Part shown: positions 16,470-26,837 of the stretch, piece by piece
Position numbering within the stretch: position 1 is the first letter of the stretch
Layout of the letters: each line of letters starts with the position of its first letter
Assembly: GCF_013388255.1 (NCBI RefSeq)
Contig: NZ_CP058215.1
Location: forward strand, 2,409,332-2,473,331
Length of the DNA stretch: 64,000 bases
Direction: 5' to 3'
Origin: Methanolobus zinderi
GTDB lineage: Archaea; Halobacteriota; Methanosarcinia; Methanosarcinales; Methanosarcinaceae
Position numbers and translations under genes: made by a program
The notes under the pieces: model-generated
What the model was told of the DNA's origin: nothing
Seen by the model: only the letters and a program-made list of their open reading frames with translations
The model's database searches: none

Positions 16470-17291
16470 ATGGACCCTGCTGAAGTAAGACACCGGATAT
16501 ACGGTGTTGACTTCAGTGGCTCGAAGACAGCGTGTAAGAAAATATGGATCAGCGAAGCTTTTGTTCAGGAAGGTAAGCTCAGGATACTTCGGACCTTCCC
16601 GATAGGGGATCTCGTCAACGGAAAGAAAAAGGACAGGGATGCATGTCTCAAAGCCCTGAGAGAGCTGATCAGTGGCAGTGAAAAAAGTGTTTTCGGGATG
16701 GATTTCCCTTTCAGCCTGCCCCGAGAATTGTTATTCACCGATACCTGGGAATCTTTCGTATCAGGATTTGCTGACAGATACAGTTCCCCGGAACAGTTCC
16801 GCAACCAGATGCGGACATACACACAGAACAAAGAGCTCAAACGCCTGACAGATTCCGAGGTAAAGGCTCCTTTTTGCGTATACAACCTCAGACTGTACCG
16901 CCAGACCTATTATGGGATCCGTGACGTACTCGGACCACTGCTGGAAGAGGAGAGTGCCTGCATGATACCAATGCACAGGACTGTTGAAGATAAGCCCTGG
17001 CTCATGGAGATATGTCCGGCATCCACTTTGAAAAATGAAGGACTCTATATTCCATACAAGGGAAAATCCCCTGAGAAAAAAAGAGCAAGGGAATATATCC
17101 TTGCAGAAATGCAAGAACGTGGGATCACCATGGAAGCCCGTATACGGGAGCTTATAATAGGCAATACCGACGGCGATGCACTCGACAGCATGATCGCGGC
17201 ATTTGCCACTTCAAGGGCGATCCCAGGACTTGAAAATACTCTTAAGACGATCCGGTCGATCTATCTTCTGGAAGGATATACTTTCTTTTGA
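16470..17291 (+). CDS. DUF429 family protein
   Basis: A 273-residue protein that starts with the DUF429 hallmark GVDFSGSK and later has GMDFPFSLP, MEICPASTLK and NTDGDALDSMIAAFATSRA. The alternating strands and acidic motifs resemble an RNase H-like nuclease or ATPase fold, but no activity is established. It follows ino1 by 12 bases, which suggests co-transcription and not necessarily shared function. Confidence 0.82.
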   Translation: MDPAEVRHRIYGVDFSGSKTACKKIWISEAFVQEGKLRILRTFPIGDLVNGKKKDRDACLKALRELISGSEKSVFGMDFPFSLPRELLFTDTWESFVSGFADRYSSPEQFRNQMRTYTQNKELKRLTDSEVKAPFCVYNLRLYRQTYYGIRDVLGPLLEEESACMIPMHRTVEDKPWLMEICPASTLKNEGLYIPYKGKSPEKKRAREYILAEMQERGITMEARIRELIIGNTDGDALDSMIAAFATSRAIPGLENTLKTIRSIYLLEGYTFF

Positions 17292-17312
17292 CCACTCTCC
17301 GGAAATAAGAAC

Positions 17313-17858
17313 TTAGCTTTTCTCTATTCCCACGATATCGTAAATATCCTCAGGGCTTGAAAGGATGGTGATATTTTCCATCTGTCCGAGTTTTTCAGTG
17401 TTTGTCACATCGACTTCCCTCATCTTGAGCTCCATCTCCCTTCCTTCGGGTGAGTAGGTCTTGACACTGCCTCGTTCACGATCAACAGCAAGCACATAAA
17501 TAGGCGTTTGCCCCTTTGCTGTCTGTGATACTGCATTGGTGACAAGGGTATCTGCAATACCATGGACTAACTTGGCAACGGTGTTTGCCGTGGCCGGAGC
17601 TATTATCAGGGCATCATAATATCCCACCTGGAGCGGGCCTGCAATGAAAGGTGAGTTGGGACCGCCCTCTGTCTTGAAGTTGGGGAAGTCTCTTTGTATA
17701 CTATCCCACATGCGGTACCATTTCATCACCACTTCACCGTCCTTTGAAAGGAAGACCATCATTTCTATATCGGTCCTGTTCTTGATATCCCTCATTACCT
17801 CGTATGTTTCCTTGATCAGATCTCCGGAACCTGTTATGCCCCATGCTATCCTTTTCAT
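17313..17858 (-). CDS. afpA: Archaeoflavoprotein AfpA
   Basis: A 181-residue FMN protein of the flavoprotein family that includes AfpA and dihydromethanopterin reductase DmrB. It starts AWGITGSGDLIKETYEV and contains the flavin-binding APATANTVAKLVHGIADTLVTNA. In Archaeoglobus, AfpA accepts electrons from ferredoxin and passes them to Isf; finding it last in an operon with a ferredoxin and Isf supports that same chain here. A DmrB-like role is less likely given these partners. Strong ribosome-binding site AGGAGG before ATG 17858. Confidence 0.87.
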   Translation of the reverse strand: MKRIAWGITGSGDLIKETYEVMRDIKNRTDIEMMVFLSKDGEVVMKWYRMWDSIQRDFPNFKTEGGPNSPFIAGPLQVGYYDALIIAPATANTVAKLVHGIADTLVTNAVSQTAKGQTPIYVLAVDRERGSVKTYSPEGREMELKMREVDVTNTEKLGQMENITILSSPEDIYDIVGIEKS

Positions 17859-17907
17859 TCAAATCCTCCTGTTTATTTACTGACTGTTAAAGCTATTAAA
17901 ATGATAT

Positions 17908-18615
17908 TCAATATCCTGTAATAGATTCCTTTTTTATGTTCTCATCAGGTACACCGATCTGACTCAGCATTTCCAGCATGGATTCGACCATGCGTGGAGG
18001 GCCGCAGACAAAGAAGCGCCTTGTCCTGTAATCCGGAACCTGGTCCTCAATTATATTCGCATTTATCCTTTCACGGGAACCTTTCCAGCCCTCAGAGGCT
18101 CTTGTCAGGGTCTGGAACACCAGAAGATTACGATTTTCATGCATCATGTCCTGCAATTCTTTCCAGAATACCATATCATCCTCTGTTCTGTCACTGCATA
18201 TCATTACCACATCAGTGTCCAGCTTCATATCGGTGCAATATTTACAGATACTTCTCATGGGAGTGATACCAATACCACCACTCAGAAGGACTATCCTGTC
18301 ATATTCTCCTTCAAAGGTCATCTTCCCGTAGGGTCCGCTGATACTTGCAGTATCGCCCACACTCATGGAATCAAGAGCATTGGAATATTCATGCCCTGTC
18401 AGTTTTTTTGTGAACTCGATGTGGTCCTCTTCAGTCGGGCTGCTCGAGAGACTGAAAGGTTTGCTGGTCTTCTTTTCGGCTACATTTATTGTAACTATTA
18501 TATACTGTCCTGCCTTGAAATCAAAATCATCAGGTCGTTTGAACCTGAAGCTCTTCACGTTTTTACTGCGCGGTAAAATTTCAATTACCGCTTCCTCAAA
18601 TTTCAAGATACTCAC
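17908..18615 (-). CDS. FNR-like FAD/NAD(P)-binding oxidoreductase
   Basis: A 235-residue ferredoxin-reductase-type protein. Residues 1-100 form the FAD barrel, with a KPFSLSSSP motif equivalent to RxYS. Residues 105-235 form the NAD(P) domain, with GGIGITPMRS and FVCGPPRMVESM. The protein ends in a C-terminal tyrosine, the position that stacks on flavin in plant-type FNRs. No 2Fe-2S domain is fused, so its partner is probably the ferredoxin or Isf made by the same operon. Its GTG start overlaps the isf stop (GTGA). Confidence 0.88.
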   Translation of the reverse strand: MSILKFEEAVIEILPRSKNVKSFRFKRPDDFDFKAGQYIIVTINVAEKKTSKPFSLSSSPTEEDHIEFTKKLTGHEYSNALDSMSVGDTASISGPYGKMTFEGEYDRIVLLSGGIGITPMRSICKYCTDMKLDTDVVMICSDRTEDDMVFWKELQDMMHENRNLLVFQTLTRASEGWKGSRERINANIIEDQVPDYRTRRFFVCGPPRMVESMLEMLSQIGVPDENIKKESITGY

Positions 18616-19238
18616 CCCTGTTGTATCTTTTTCATCAGTTGTGCGGTTTCCATTAGTTTCTTCATTGTCCTTCGAAGGCTTCTCAGACCTTCGGAATCCT
18701 CAGCCACTCCTTCCGCACCCTTATCCTGTGACCAGAATGTTCCTCCGAAGTTAGAGCCAAATGACCCTCCACCTATGGGTATCATTTCACTGATAACATA
18801 AAATGCATGTATATCCTGGATCGCTGGTTCCTGCCCGCCTACCCTGTCACCACCCACAGCAGCGGCAGCACCTACCTTGTTAAGAAAAACCTTGGGATCG
18901 CGTGCAACGACTGCACGGCACCTGTCCAGTATTGTTTTTGTCTGGGCACTCAATGTGCCCTGGTATACCGGAGTGCCGATGATCCAGGCATCGGCCCATA
19001 TCATTTTCTCATAGAGATCCACAATATCATCCTTGTGTACACAACCTTTCTTGGTACGCACACAATAATCACAGTGGATACAGAACTTCAGGTTTTTTCC
19101 GCTGGCCGAGAAGTACTCGGTTTCTGCTCCGAATTTTTCCCTTGCATATCGCAGGGCCTCATTCACTACATAATCCGTGGCCTTTTTCCTAGGACTTCCT
19201 GATATTCCAAGCAAACGGATACCTTGATCTTCTGACAT
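18612..19238 (-). CDS. Iron-sulfur flavoprotein (Isf)
   Basis: A 208-residue flavodoxin-fold protein with the compact cysteine motif that defines Isf: C53-x2-C56-x2-C59-x6-C66, binding one [4Fe-4S] cluster. The FMN-binding GISGSPRKKATDY precedes it and GTPVYQGTLSAQTKTILDR follows. Methanosarcina Isf takes electrons from ferredoxin and can reduce O2 or peroxide. It overlaps the FNR gene by four bases. The position between ferredoxin and AfpA genes supports a shared electron pathway. Confidence 0.9.
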   Translation of the reverse strand: MSEDQGIRLLGISGSPRKKATDYVVNEALRYAREKFGAETEYFSASGKNLKFCIHCDYCVRTKKGCVHKDDIVDLYEKMIWADAWIIGTPVYQGTLSAQTKTILDRCRAVVARDPKVFLNKVGAAAAVGGDRVGGQEPAIQDIHAFYVISEMIPIGGGSFGSNFGGTFWSQDKGAEGVAEDSEGLRSLRRTMKKLMETAQLMKKIQQG

Positions 19239-19260
19239 GATGGCACTCCGATATCAATAT

Positions 19261-19452
19261 TCACTCAAGGCTTATTGCCTCTGTGGGACATGCATCCACA
19301 CAGATTCCGCATTCCACACAATCATCCGGACGTGCGATAACGGATTTGAGGTCTCCACTCTCATTCTCTTCGATATCTATTACATCGGTCGGACATGATT
19401 CGGCACATGCGCCGATTCCTTCACATTTGGTCAAATCTACTTCTGGTGGCAT
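19261..19452 (-). CDS. Dicluster ferredoxin with an altered first cluster motif
   Basis: A 63-residue ferredoxin. The second motif is canonical (C45-x2-C48-x2-C51-x3-C55-P). The first reads C10-E-G-I13-G-A-C16-A-E-S-C20-P: the second cysteine of the usual CxxCxxC is replaced by Ile13. By analogy with 7Fe ferredoxins, cluster I is probably [3Fe-4S], giving a 3Fe/4Fe protein; this is inferred. Strong GGAGG site upstream. It sits 12 bases after the cytochrome gene and 22 before isf, and is the likely soluble carrier of this operon. Confidence 0.92.
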   Translation of the reverse strand: MPPEVDLTKCEGIGACAESCPTDVIDIEENESGDLKSVIARPDDCVECGICVDACPTEAISLE

Positions 19453-19464
19453 ATTTTTCCTCCT

Positions 19465-20859
19465 TTATCTGTTTTTGAATAAATACACGATAAGTAATAC
19501 CACAACTGTTGCAAGAACACCGAATCCTGGTGTTGATTCAGGCGGGACTCTTTCTTCCGGCGGCGTTGCAGGGTCATATATGACAGCTGATACTTCCTTC
19601 ATGTCTATAACCGGAACCTCATGGACACCTTCCCCGAAGAGATGGTCAATTAATTCCTGGGGAGCAGAACGGTATTTAAGCGTTGCATCAACCGTCAGGG
19701 GATATTCCGCATCTTCAGGCAAAAGGAATGTGTGCTCTTCAGTCACTGTTTCTTTCGGGCCGATCCTGTTATCGGAAAGTACCCTGTCCGCAAGCCAGAA
19801 ACTCAATGTCGCATCCCCCTGAGCATCTCCCAGAACATTGTTATATACCGTATGTGCAGAGACAATCTCTCCTCTAGTATCTGTAGCTCCCGCATTATAT
19901 ATCTCTCGGCCTTCGCCATCAGTAACCTTTACTTCAAGCCATATCTGCCTTATCTCGGAGACACCTGTGGGAATATTATGGCCCGCACCGGAATTTGTAA
20001 TTGAAACCTGCACCGTAACGTTTTCACTTCTGTTCGCGATCTCCGGGGAGTCCATATTGAGCGTTGCAGCCTGCTCGAGCCTCTCGATAGCCATCTCCTT
20101 TTCATTATCAGCATTCAGAATTTCGGTCATGAATGCATTTCCTCCCACAATTCTATGCAGGGAGATATGGTCCCGTCGGGGTGCACCTGATGCGGATCTG
20201 CCCGGATTGGCTTCGAATTCCGTGATACCGGGGGTCATATGACAGTCCTGGCATGTCACATCTTCCTCAGCATATGTACTGTTCTTCCATGCAGGATAGG
20301 TATCATCGATCAGAAGCCCGTTTACAGGATGCGATACCTCATGACACATACCACAGAACTCTGCTCTTGTTTCTAGCTCAAGATATTCAGATTCATGGAA
20401 AGCGGATTCAGAATCCTTAAATGGACCCCATTTCACATCGCCAGGAGTAACTATAAACGGTGCGTTACCCGTACCGTTGCTTGCGGAGACTGTATGACAG
20501 AAATCACAGTTCACTCCTTCCTTCGCGATCTCGCTCAGATGCGAGCCGTCTGCCGGAGGAATCTCTCCCGAGACAACCCCGATGGGAGTATGGCATCGGG
20601 AACAGAAGGAATCCACAAGTCCGTCTGTATCATTACTTGCAGCATCAAATTCCTTAAGGTAAAAAGGGTCGATATAGGCATTGGCGTGCATTGTATCGTC
20701 CCACTGTGAATAAGTGATGCCATGGCACTCCGTGCATCTGTCAGATTCGGAAAAATCCGAAGAGGACAATTCGCCTGATGCTGTTGGTTCTGCTGCATTT
20801 GCAAAACCCAGTAACAGCATGACCAATGCAATAAAAATAAAGACTGATACGTGTTTCAT
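19465..20859 (-). CDS. Secreted pentaheme cytochrome c with PGF-CTERM-like anchor
   Basis: A 464-residue protein. Residues 1-22 form a signal peptide (MKHVSVFIFIALVMLLLGFA). Five CxxCH haem-binding motifs lie at 42-46, 86-90, 118-122, 169-173 and 203-207. The region after about 260 is a beta-rich domain (VTVQVSITNSGAGHNIPTG) seen in cytochrome c554-like multihaem proteins. The last residues TPGFGVLATVVVLLIVYLFKNR form a PGF motif, a hydrophobic span and a basic tail, as in archaeosortase substrates. It should therefore sit on the outer face of the membrane, lipid-anchored. It is the first gene of the operon that continues with ferredoxin, Isf, FNR-like protein and AfpA. Electron-transfer partner or substrate is unknown. 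Confidence 0.9.
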   Translation of the reverse strand: MKHVSVFIFIALVMLLLGFANAAEPTASGELSSSDFSESDRCTECHGITYSQWDDTMHANAYIDPFYLKEFDAASNDTDGLVDSFCSRCHTPIGVVSGEIPPADGSHLSEIAKEGVNCDFCHTVSASNGTGNAPFIVTPGDVKWGPFKDSESAFHESEYLELETRAEFCGMCHEVSHPVNGLLIDDTYPAWKNSTYAEEDVTCQDCHMTPGITEFEANPGRSASGAPRRDHISLHRIVGGNAFMTEILNADNEKEMAIERLEQAATLNMDSPEIANRSENVTVQVSITNSGAGHNIPTGVSEIRQIWLEVKVTDGEGREIYNAGATDTRGEIVSAHTVYNNVLGDAQGDATLSFWLADRVLSDNRIGPKETVTEEHTFLLPEDAEYPLTVDATLKYRSAPQELIDHLFGEGVHEVPVIDMKEVSAVIYDPATPPEERVPPESTPGFGVLATVVVLLIVYLFKNR

Positions 20860-20948
20860 TTAGTTTCCTCTGCAGATCCTGAACAATGTGGGTTCAGCGT
20901 GCTCAACACCTGGAAATTTCCCGTTTATCTCAATAAAAATGGTATTTC

Positions 20949-20967
20949 AGGGGACTTGAGATCCCCT
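20949..20967 (-). terminator. Hairpin between the AhpD-like gene and the cytochrome gene
   Basis: AGGGGA (20949-20954) and TCCCCT (20962-20967) form a 6-bp stem with a seven-base loop directly after the AhpD-like stop, followed in transcription direction by a short T-rich run. It probably separates that gene from the cytochrome operon. Confidence 0.45.
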
Positions 20968-20981
20968 TTATTTCCTGCAAC

Positions 20982-21353
20982 TTATTTCAGCATTTTAAGG
21001 GCATCCCTGCATGCTGCAACAGCCGGAGCGCCGGATGTCATGAAAATGACATCCATGGTTTCCATGATCTCGTCCTTTGTTGCGCCATTCTTCAGAGCGC
21101 TCTTCATCTGAGATATGACACAGCGTTCACACTGTTTGGATGCAACAACTGCAAGTGCCATGAGTATCTTTGTTTTGGCCGGAAGCACCCCGTCCTCGAG
21201 GATCTTGTTGTTGCACATATTATACTTCTTCAAGAACTCAGGCTCAAGCTCCCCCAGCGTTTCCAGGATCTGAGGTGTGAAACCCAGTTTATCTGACATG
21301 TCATCGAGTATTTCTTCGTGTCCGCATCCTTTTCCTCTATTTTCTCCACACAT
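20982..21353 (-). CDS. Carboxymuconolactone decarboxylase/AhpD-like protein
   Basis: A 123-residue all-helical protein of the CMD/AhpD family. The redox-active CxxC (CERC) lies in [25 protein letters not shown], the AhpD signature with a nearby glutamate relay. AhpD proteins act as thiol-disulfide reductants or peroxidases. The N-terminus has extra Cys residues ([14 protein letters not shown]) that may bind metal. It lies just upstream of the cytochrome operon on the same strand but is separated by a hairpin. AAGGAGATG ribosome-binding site. Confidence 0.85.
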   Translation of the reverse strand: MCGENRGKGCGHEEILDDMSDKLGFTPQILETLGELEPEFLKKYNMCNNKILEDGVLPAKTKILMALAVVASKQCERCVISQMKSALKNGATKDEIMETMDVIFMTSGAPAVAACRDALKMLK

Positions 21354-21395
21354 AATTCCATCTCCTTTAAATCTAAATATCTAAAAATCTAATAA

Positions 21396-21614
21396 TCAGT
21401 CAAATCCGTCTACCATGGTCTGATCCAGGCAATACCGGCACATGAGCCTCGGAAGTCCCTTCGGAAGCCTTTCAACATGAGGAGGCTTTCCTACGGATAC
21501 CGGCAGCTCAAATTCATTTGAATGGTCTACGCAAAGACCCTTGCCGCAAACTATACACACGCATGCTGCTTCAGTTTCTTTTCCGTCTTCCATACAATCA
21601 TAGCATTTCATCAT
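21396..21614 (-). CDS. DUF2180 small zinc-binding protein (copy 1)
   Basis: A 72-residue cysteine-rich protein: CYDC at the N-terminus, CVCIVCGKGLC-x-DH in the middle and CRYC near the end. The pattern predicts two zinc sites and matches the archaeal DUF2180 family, whose function is unknown. It lies eight bases downstream of a paralogue (the next entry), and both precede the AhpD-like gene. AGGTGAT ribosome-binding site. Confidence 0.84.
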   Translation of the reverse strand: MMKCYDCMEDGKETEAACVCIVCGKGLCVDHSNEFELPVSVGKPPHVERLPKGLPRLMCRYCLDQTMVDGFD

Positions 21615-21622
21615 GGTATCAC

Positions 21623-21862
21623 CTAGTAGTTCTCCTTCAGAGCTTCATGGCAGGGCATACATAGCACTTTCTTCCAGTGCTGTACATCCTCATATTTGCA
21701 CTCGACTCCCATGCCGCACTTAAGTTTTATACTGTACTCTCCTTCCCACACAGGAGTGTCTTCCCTGACCAGATGATCCTTACACACTCCTCTCCCGCAT
21801 ACGATACATATAGCCACGGTGTCGCTATCTTTTCCATTTTTTGCGCATTCATAACATTTCAT
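21623..21862 (-). CDS. DUF2180 small zinc-binding protein (copy 2)
   Basis: A 79-residue paralogue of the neighbouring DUF2180 protein, with the same order of motifs: CYEC, CIVCGRGVC-x-DH and CMPC, plus an extra Cys pair around GMGVEC. The start is placed at ATG 21862; GTG 21871 would add three residues. First gene of a probable DUF2180-DUF2180-AhpD transcript. Function unknown; possible metal or redox sensing is speculation. Confidence 0.82.
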   Translation of the reverse strand: MKCYECAKNGKDSDTVAICIVCGRGVCKDHLVREDTPVWEGEYSIKLKCGMGVECKYEDVQHWKKVLCMPCHEALKENY

Positions 21863-21871
21863 TGAAATCAC

Positions 21872-23255
<1,384 letters not shown>

Positions 23256-23284
23256 AACAAAAAAATGAACGTCGGAGGCAATTA

Positions 23285-24313
23285 ATGGCCCATCCAAAAA
23301 TATTAGAGGTCATTGAACACGACGTCTGTACTGCTTGCGGGGCATGTGTATCTACATGCCCTGCCGGTGCTATCACCATGAACAAGCATGCAGAAGTCCG
23401 TGACCCTGATAATTTAGAACTATACGTCAAAGGAGCAGCACCCGATGTATGTGAAGGATGTCTCACATGCGGAAGACTTTGCCCCGTAATTGACGGATAT
23501 GTGGAAGACGAATTTGAAAACGTTAAAGAGTTCTTCGGAGCAAAGAGTAAGATAGAAGGTCAGGATGGTGGTGTAACATCCATTCTGGCAAAGACCCTGC
23601 TTGAGACCGGCACTGTAGACTGTATTGTCGGTATCGCCAAGGATGATAAATGGGGTACCGAGCTTATTCTCATGACCGAACCGGAAGACGTTGACAGGAC
23701 AACAGGTACCAAATATACCTATGACTCAGTCCTTTCAGCTCTGAAAGAACCATTTGAGAAATACGATAAGATCGGTGTTATCGGCGTACCATGCCAGGCA
23801 CACGGAGCACGCCTTATTGTAGAGAATGCAAGCGACAAGATAGTCGTGATTCTTGGTCTGCTGTGTATGGAAAGTTTCTACCATGACGTTATGACCGAGA
23901 AGATCGTTCCTGAGATCATGGGACTGAATCTTGATGATGTCGTTAAGATGGACTTCGGCAAGGGTAAATTCTGGAACTACACCAAAGACGGTGAAGCACA
24001 CAGTGTAAAGATCCCTGAAGTCGCTCACCATGCAAGGAATCCGTGCCACCACTGTTGCGACTACACTTCAGTATCAGCAGATATATCACTGGGATCAGTA
24101 GGTGCTCCTGATGGCTGGAACTCTGTTTTTATACGCACCGATGTGGGCAAGGAGATATTCGAGCTTGTCAAGGATAAAGTAGAGATTATGGAAGATCCGA
24201 AGCCCGGAATAGACCTTGTCAAGAAACTTGCAAAAATGAAACACGATAACAACTCAGAACACTACATGGAAGTGTGTGAGAAGTTCACATTCGATGAATG
24301 TGGCATTCACTGA
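23285..24313 (+). CDS. fpoF: F420H2 dehydrogenase input subunit FpoF
   Basis: A 342-residue iron-sulfur flavoprotein. Two [4Fe-4S] motifs lie at the N-terminus (CTACGACVSTCP from C15, and CEGCLTCGRLCP around residue 57). The FrhB-like domain that binds F420 and FAD follows (GVPCQAHGARLIV, CMESFYHDV, HHCCDYTSVSADISLGSVG). FpoF oxidises F420H2 and passes electrons into the Fpo membrane complex or to ferredoxin. The linkage to mer is the arrangement known in Methanosarcina and supports this over other FrhB paralogues. Confidence 0.94.
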   Translation: MAHPKILEVIEHDVCTACGACVSTCPAGAITMNKHAEVRDPDNLELYVKGAAPDVCEGCLTCGRLCPVIDGYVEDEFENVKEFFGAKSKIEGQDGGVTSILAKTLLETGTVDCIVGIAKDDKWGTELILMTEPEDVDRTTGTKYTYDSVLSALKEPFEKYDKIGVIGVPCQAHGARLIVENASDKIVVILGLLCMESFYHDVMTEKIVPEIMGLNLDDVVKMDFGKGKFWNYTKDGEAHSVKIPEVAHHARNPCHHCCDYTSVSADISLGSVGAPDGWNSVFIRTDVGKEIFELVKDKVEIMEDPKPGIDLVKKLAKMKHDNNSEHYMEVCEKFTFDECGIH

Positions 24314-24847
<534 letters not shown>

Positions 24848-24880
24848 ATCCGGAATTCTTTCGAGACTTATTATTTGATT

Positions 24881-25414
24881 TTATTCACCATCCGGTGCTT
24901 TTTTTATGAAGCTATTAAAAGCATTTGTGCAACACTTTCCTGTGGGATTTTTGACATTGCACTGACACTTTGCTTCAGGGTCGTAGTGTTTCCTGATTGC
25001 ATTCATTTCTGTGATTTTCTGCTCCCTTACTGCCCTGATAACATCCTCTTCTGTGATCCTGCTGCAGTAACAGGCGTATCTGGGACTTGCATCCTCCTTG
25101 TACCATAGAGGTACCTTAAGATCCTCTTTTTCAAAAATGATGCTCAAATCCTCACTGTAGTAAGCAACATCACACTTTTCATTCATACAGATCCGGTAGT
25201 CACACTGACCAGCCTTTCCTGCCAGCTCCTTTTTAACAAGGTGCCGCACTGTGACATTTCTAACGTGATTCCCTTCCTTCTGACAGACAGGACACAGGAT
25301 GACCTCATCTGACCTATTCTGCTCACTTCCACCAGAATCACCACATACCATAGGAATGATCATTGGTGCACTTTTCCCGGATTCCGGGCAGCAACAATTA
25401 TCTGACACGATCAT
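24881..25414 (-). CDS. CopZ-type iron-sulfur/zinc metallochaperone-like protein
   Basis: A 177-residue cysteine-rich protein resembling the N-terminal domain of Archaeoglobus CopZ, which binds a [2Fe-2S] cluster and zinc. Motifs in order: CCCP at 7-10, CPVC, CDYRICMNEKCDVAYY, YACYCSRITEEDVIRAV (BFD-like), and CQCNVKNPTGKCC. There is no C-terminal copper-binding HMA domain. It lies 14 bases after the ArsR-ArsM gene, which suggests a role in arsenic or soft-metal handling; that is context only. Confidence 0.82.
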   Translation of the reverse strand: MIVSDNCCCPESGKSAPMIIPMVCGDSGGSEQNRSDEVILCPVCQKEGNHVRNVTVRHLVKKELAGKAGQCDYRICMNEKCDVAYYSEDLSIIFEKEDLKVPLWYKEDASPRYACYCSRITEEDVIRAVREQKITEMNAIRKHYDPEAKCQCNVKNPTGKCCTNAFNSFIKKAPDGE

Positions 25415-25428
25415 CCATCCTTTGAACT

Positions 25429-26460
25429 TTATTTTTTTCTCAATTCAAGTTTAATGCTTTCCAGCGGATATCCTGAGTACTGCCTCTTGCTGATATCCCT
25501 ATCCTCATCGATGATACTTATCTCAAAACCTGCCTCTTTTATCAGATCGAGATAATCCTCTTTCATCAATGCACCACCCACACATGAGCATATCAATTCT
25601 TCGTCATTTCTTTCTTCAGATGTCAGCTCTTTCAGAAGCACAATATCGGAGATATACATCCTGCCACCGCCCCTGAGCACACGGTATGCCTCTCTGAAAA
25701 CCCGGGATTTGTCCGGTACGAGGTTTATCACACAGTTACTTATGATCACATCAACAGAATCTGTTTCAACGGGCAGATCTTCAATGTCCCCCATTCTGAA
25801 TTCCACATTATCAAAACCATATCTTTCAGCATTTTTCCGGGCCCTTGCGATCATGTCCTCCGTCATATCCACACCGATGACCTTTCCGGTATTGCCCACC
25901 TTCCTCGCAGCCAGGAAGCTATCGAACCCCGCGCCCGAACCAAGATCAAGAACAATATCACCTTCTTTGATCTCACCAAATGCCGTGGGATTCCCGCATC
26001 CAAGTCCAAGGTTTGCTTCAGAGAATGATTCTGTGTCCTGTTGCGAATAGCCAATGGAAGCTGCCACCTGCTCACTTGTAAGATCATCGCAGCATCCGCA
26101 GCCCTGTACAAGCCCCAGTGCTATCCTGCCGTAATTCTTCTTCACGACATCCTTTTTTGTATCCGCATCCATTTCACTTCCCGAGCAGCATGAATCCACC
26201 TTTTCAACACCGCATTTCTCAAGAGTCTGTTTCATCTTATCATCCCTGATACTGTAAATTACATATCTTCCGTCTTTCTCATACCGGAGGATCCCCGCCT
26301 CGACAAGTACCTTCAGATGTCTGGAGATAGTTGTCTGATCCTTCCCGGAGATCTTTGAAAAATCACAAGCACAGTGGTCTTGCTTCAAAAGACATCCTAC
26401 GATGGTAAGCCTTGTAGGATCCCCCAGAGCTTTGAAGAATCGGGCTTTATCTTCACCCAT
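25429..26460 (-). CDS. arsM: ArsR-ArsM fusion: As(III)-sensing regulator joined to arsenite methyltransferase
   Basis: A 343-residue fusion. Residues 1-90 are an ArsR winged helix ([18 protein letters not shown], a DHCACDF metal box, [23 protein letters not shown]). After a Cys-rich linker (SCCSGSE), residues about 105-343 are an arsenite S-adenosylmethionine methyltransferase: [19 protein letters not shown] for [14 protein letters not shown] and ICSCVGG. These hold the four cysteines that ArsM uses to bind and methylate As(III). I choose ATG 26460, because ATG 26481 lies inside a palindromic operator. The regulator probably represses its own operon with the CopZ-like gene until arsenite binds (inferred). 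Confidence 0.9.
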   Translation of the reverse strand: MGEDKARFFKALGDPTRLTIVGCLLKQDHCACDFSKISGKDQTTISRHLKVLVEAGILRYEKDGRYVIYSIRDDKMKQTLEKCGVEKVDSCCSGSEMDADTKKDVVKKNYGRIALGLVQGCGCCDDLTSEQVAASIGYSQQDTESFSEANLGLGCGNPTAFGEIKEGDIVLDLGSGAGFDSFLAARKVGNTGKVIGVDMTEDMIARARKNAERYGFDNVEFRMGDIEDLPVETDSVDVIISNCVINLVPDKSRVFREAYRVLRGGGRMYISDIVLLKELTSEERNDEELICSCVGGALMKEDYLDLIKEAGFEISIIDEDRDISKRQYSGYPLESIKLELRKK

Positions 26461-26474
26461 AATAAATGTATATT

Positions 26475-26488
26475 TGTACATATGTACA
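26475..26488. promoter_or_regulatory. Perfect 14-bp palindrome upstream of arsR-arsM
   Basis: TGTACATATGTACA is a perfect palindrome 15 bases upstream of the preferred start and within the AT-rich promoter. It is the natural operator for the ArsR half of the fusion protein. Inferred from symmetry and position. Confidence 0.6.
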
Positions 26489-26509
26489 TATAATTATTGC
26501 TACGTTATT

Positions 26510-26837
26510 AATCATAGATGAGAACAGGATATGAAAAATCGGCTTCGTAAAAACGTTACAAGGAAAGAACAGCGCGACCATCCGCCGGAGGCGGCGTATT
26601 CCTTCGCTGCAGTACTAAAGATCATTGAATTAATTTTGGCAGTCTATGCGGAATATACAGAAATCCTGTGGAAAAAGAAATCAAGAAGGCAGTTTGCGGA
26701 TTTTGTTCTTTGATCTTGTGGGAAAACGCCGGCTTCGCCGGAACCCTCCGGGACAATTTCAGTAATCCAAAATGCCGACTTTAAAATTGCAATAACAGGA
26801 TTCTACATATCCAAATATTCAGGTTTTGTCACTATAC
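26510..26837. other. Intergenic region with GC-rich hairpins
   Basis: About 330 bases with no supported gene. Two short GC-rich stem-loops stand out against the AT-rich background: CCGCC-GGA-GGCGG (26583-26595) and CCGGC-TTC-GCCGG (26729-26741). They could be terminators or remnants of a repeat element. A 60-residue open frame at 26531-26713 has poor coding signs and is not called. Confidence 0.4.

Noticed and set aside
26531-26713. 60-codon open frame in the GC-hairpin intergenic region
   Set aside because: It crosses a GC-rich hairpin, has poor composition and no clear ribosome-binding site or family.
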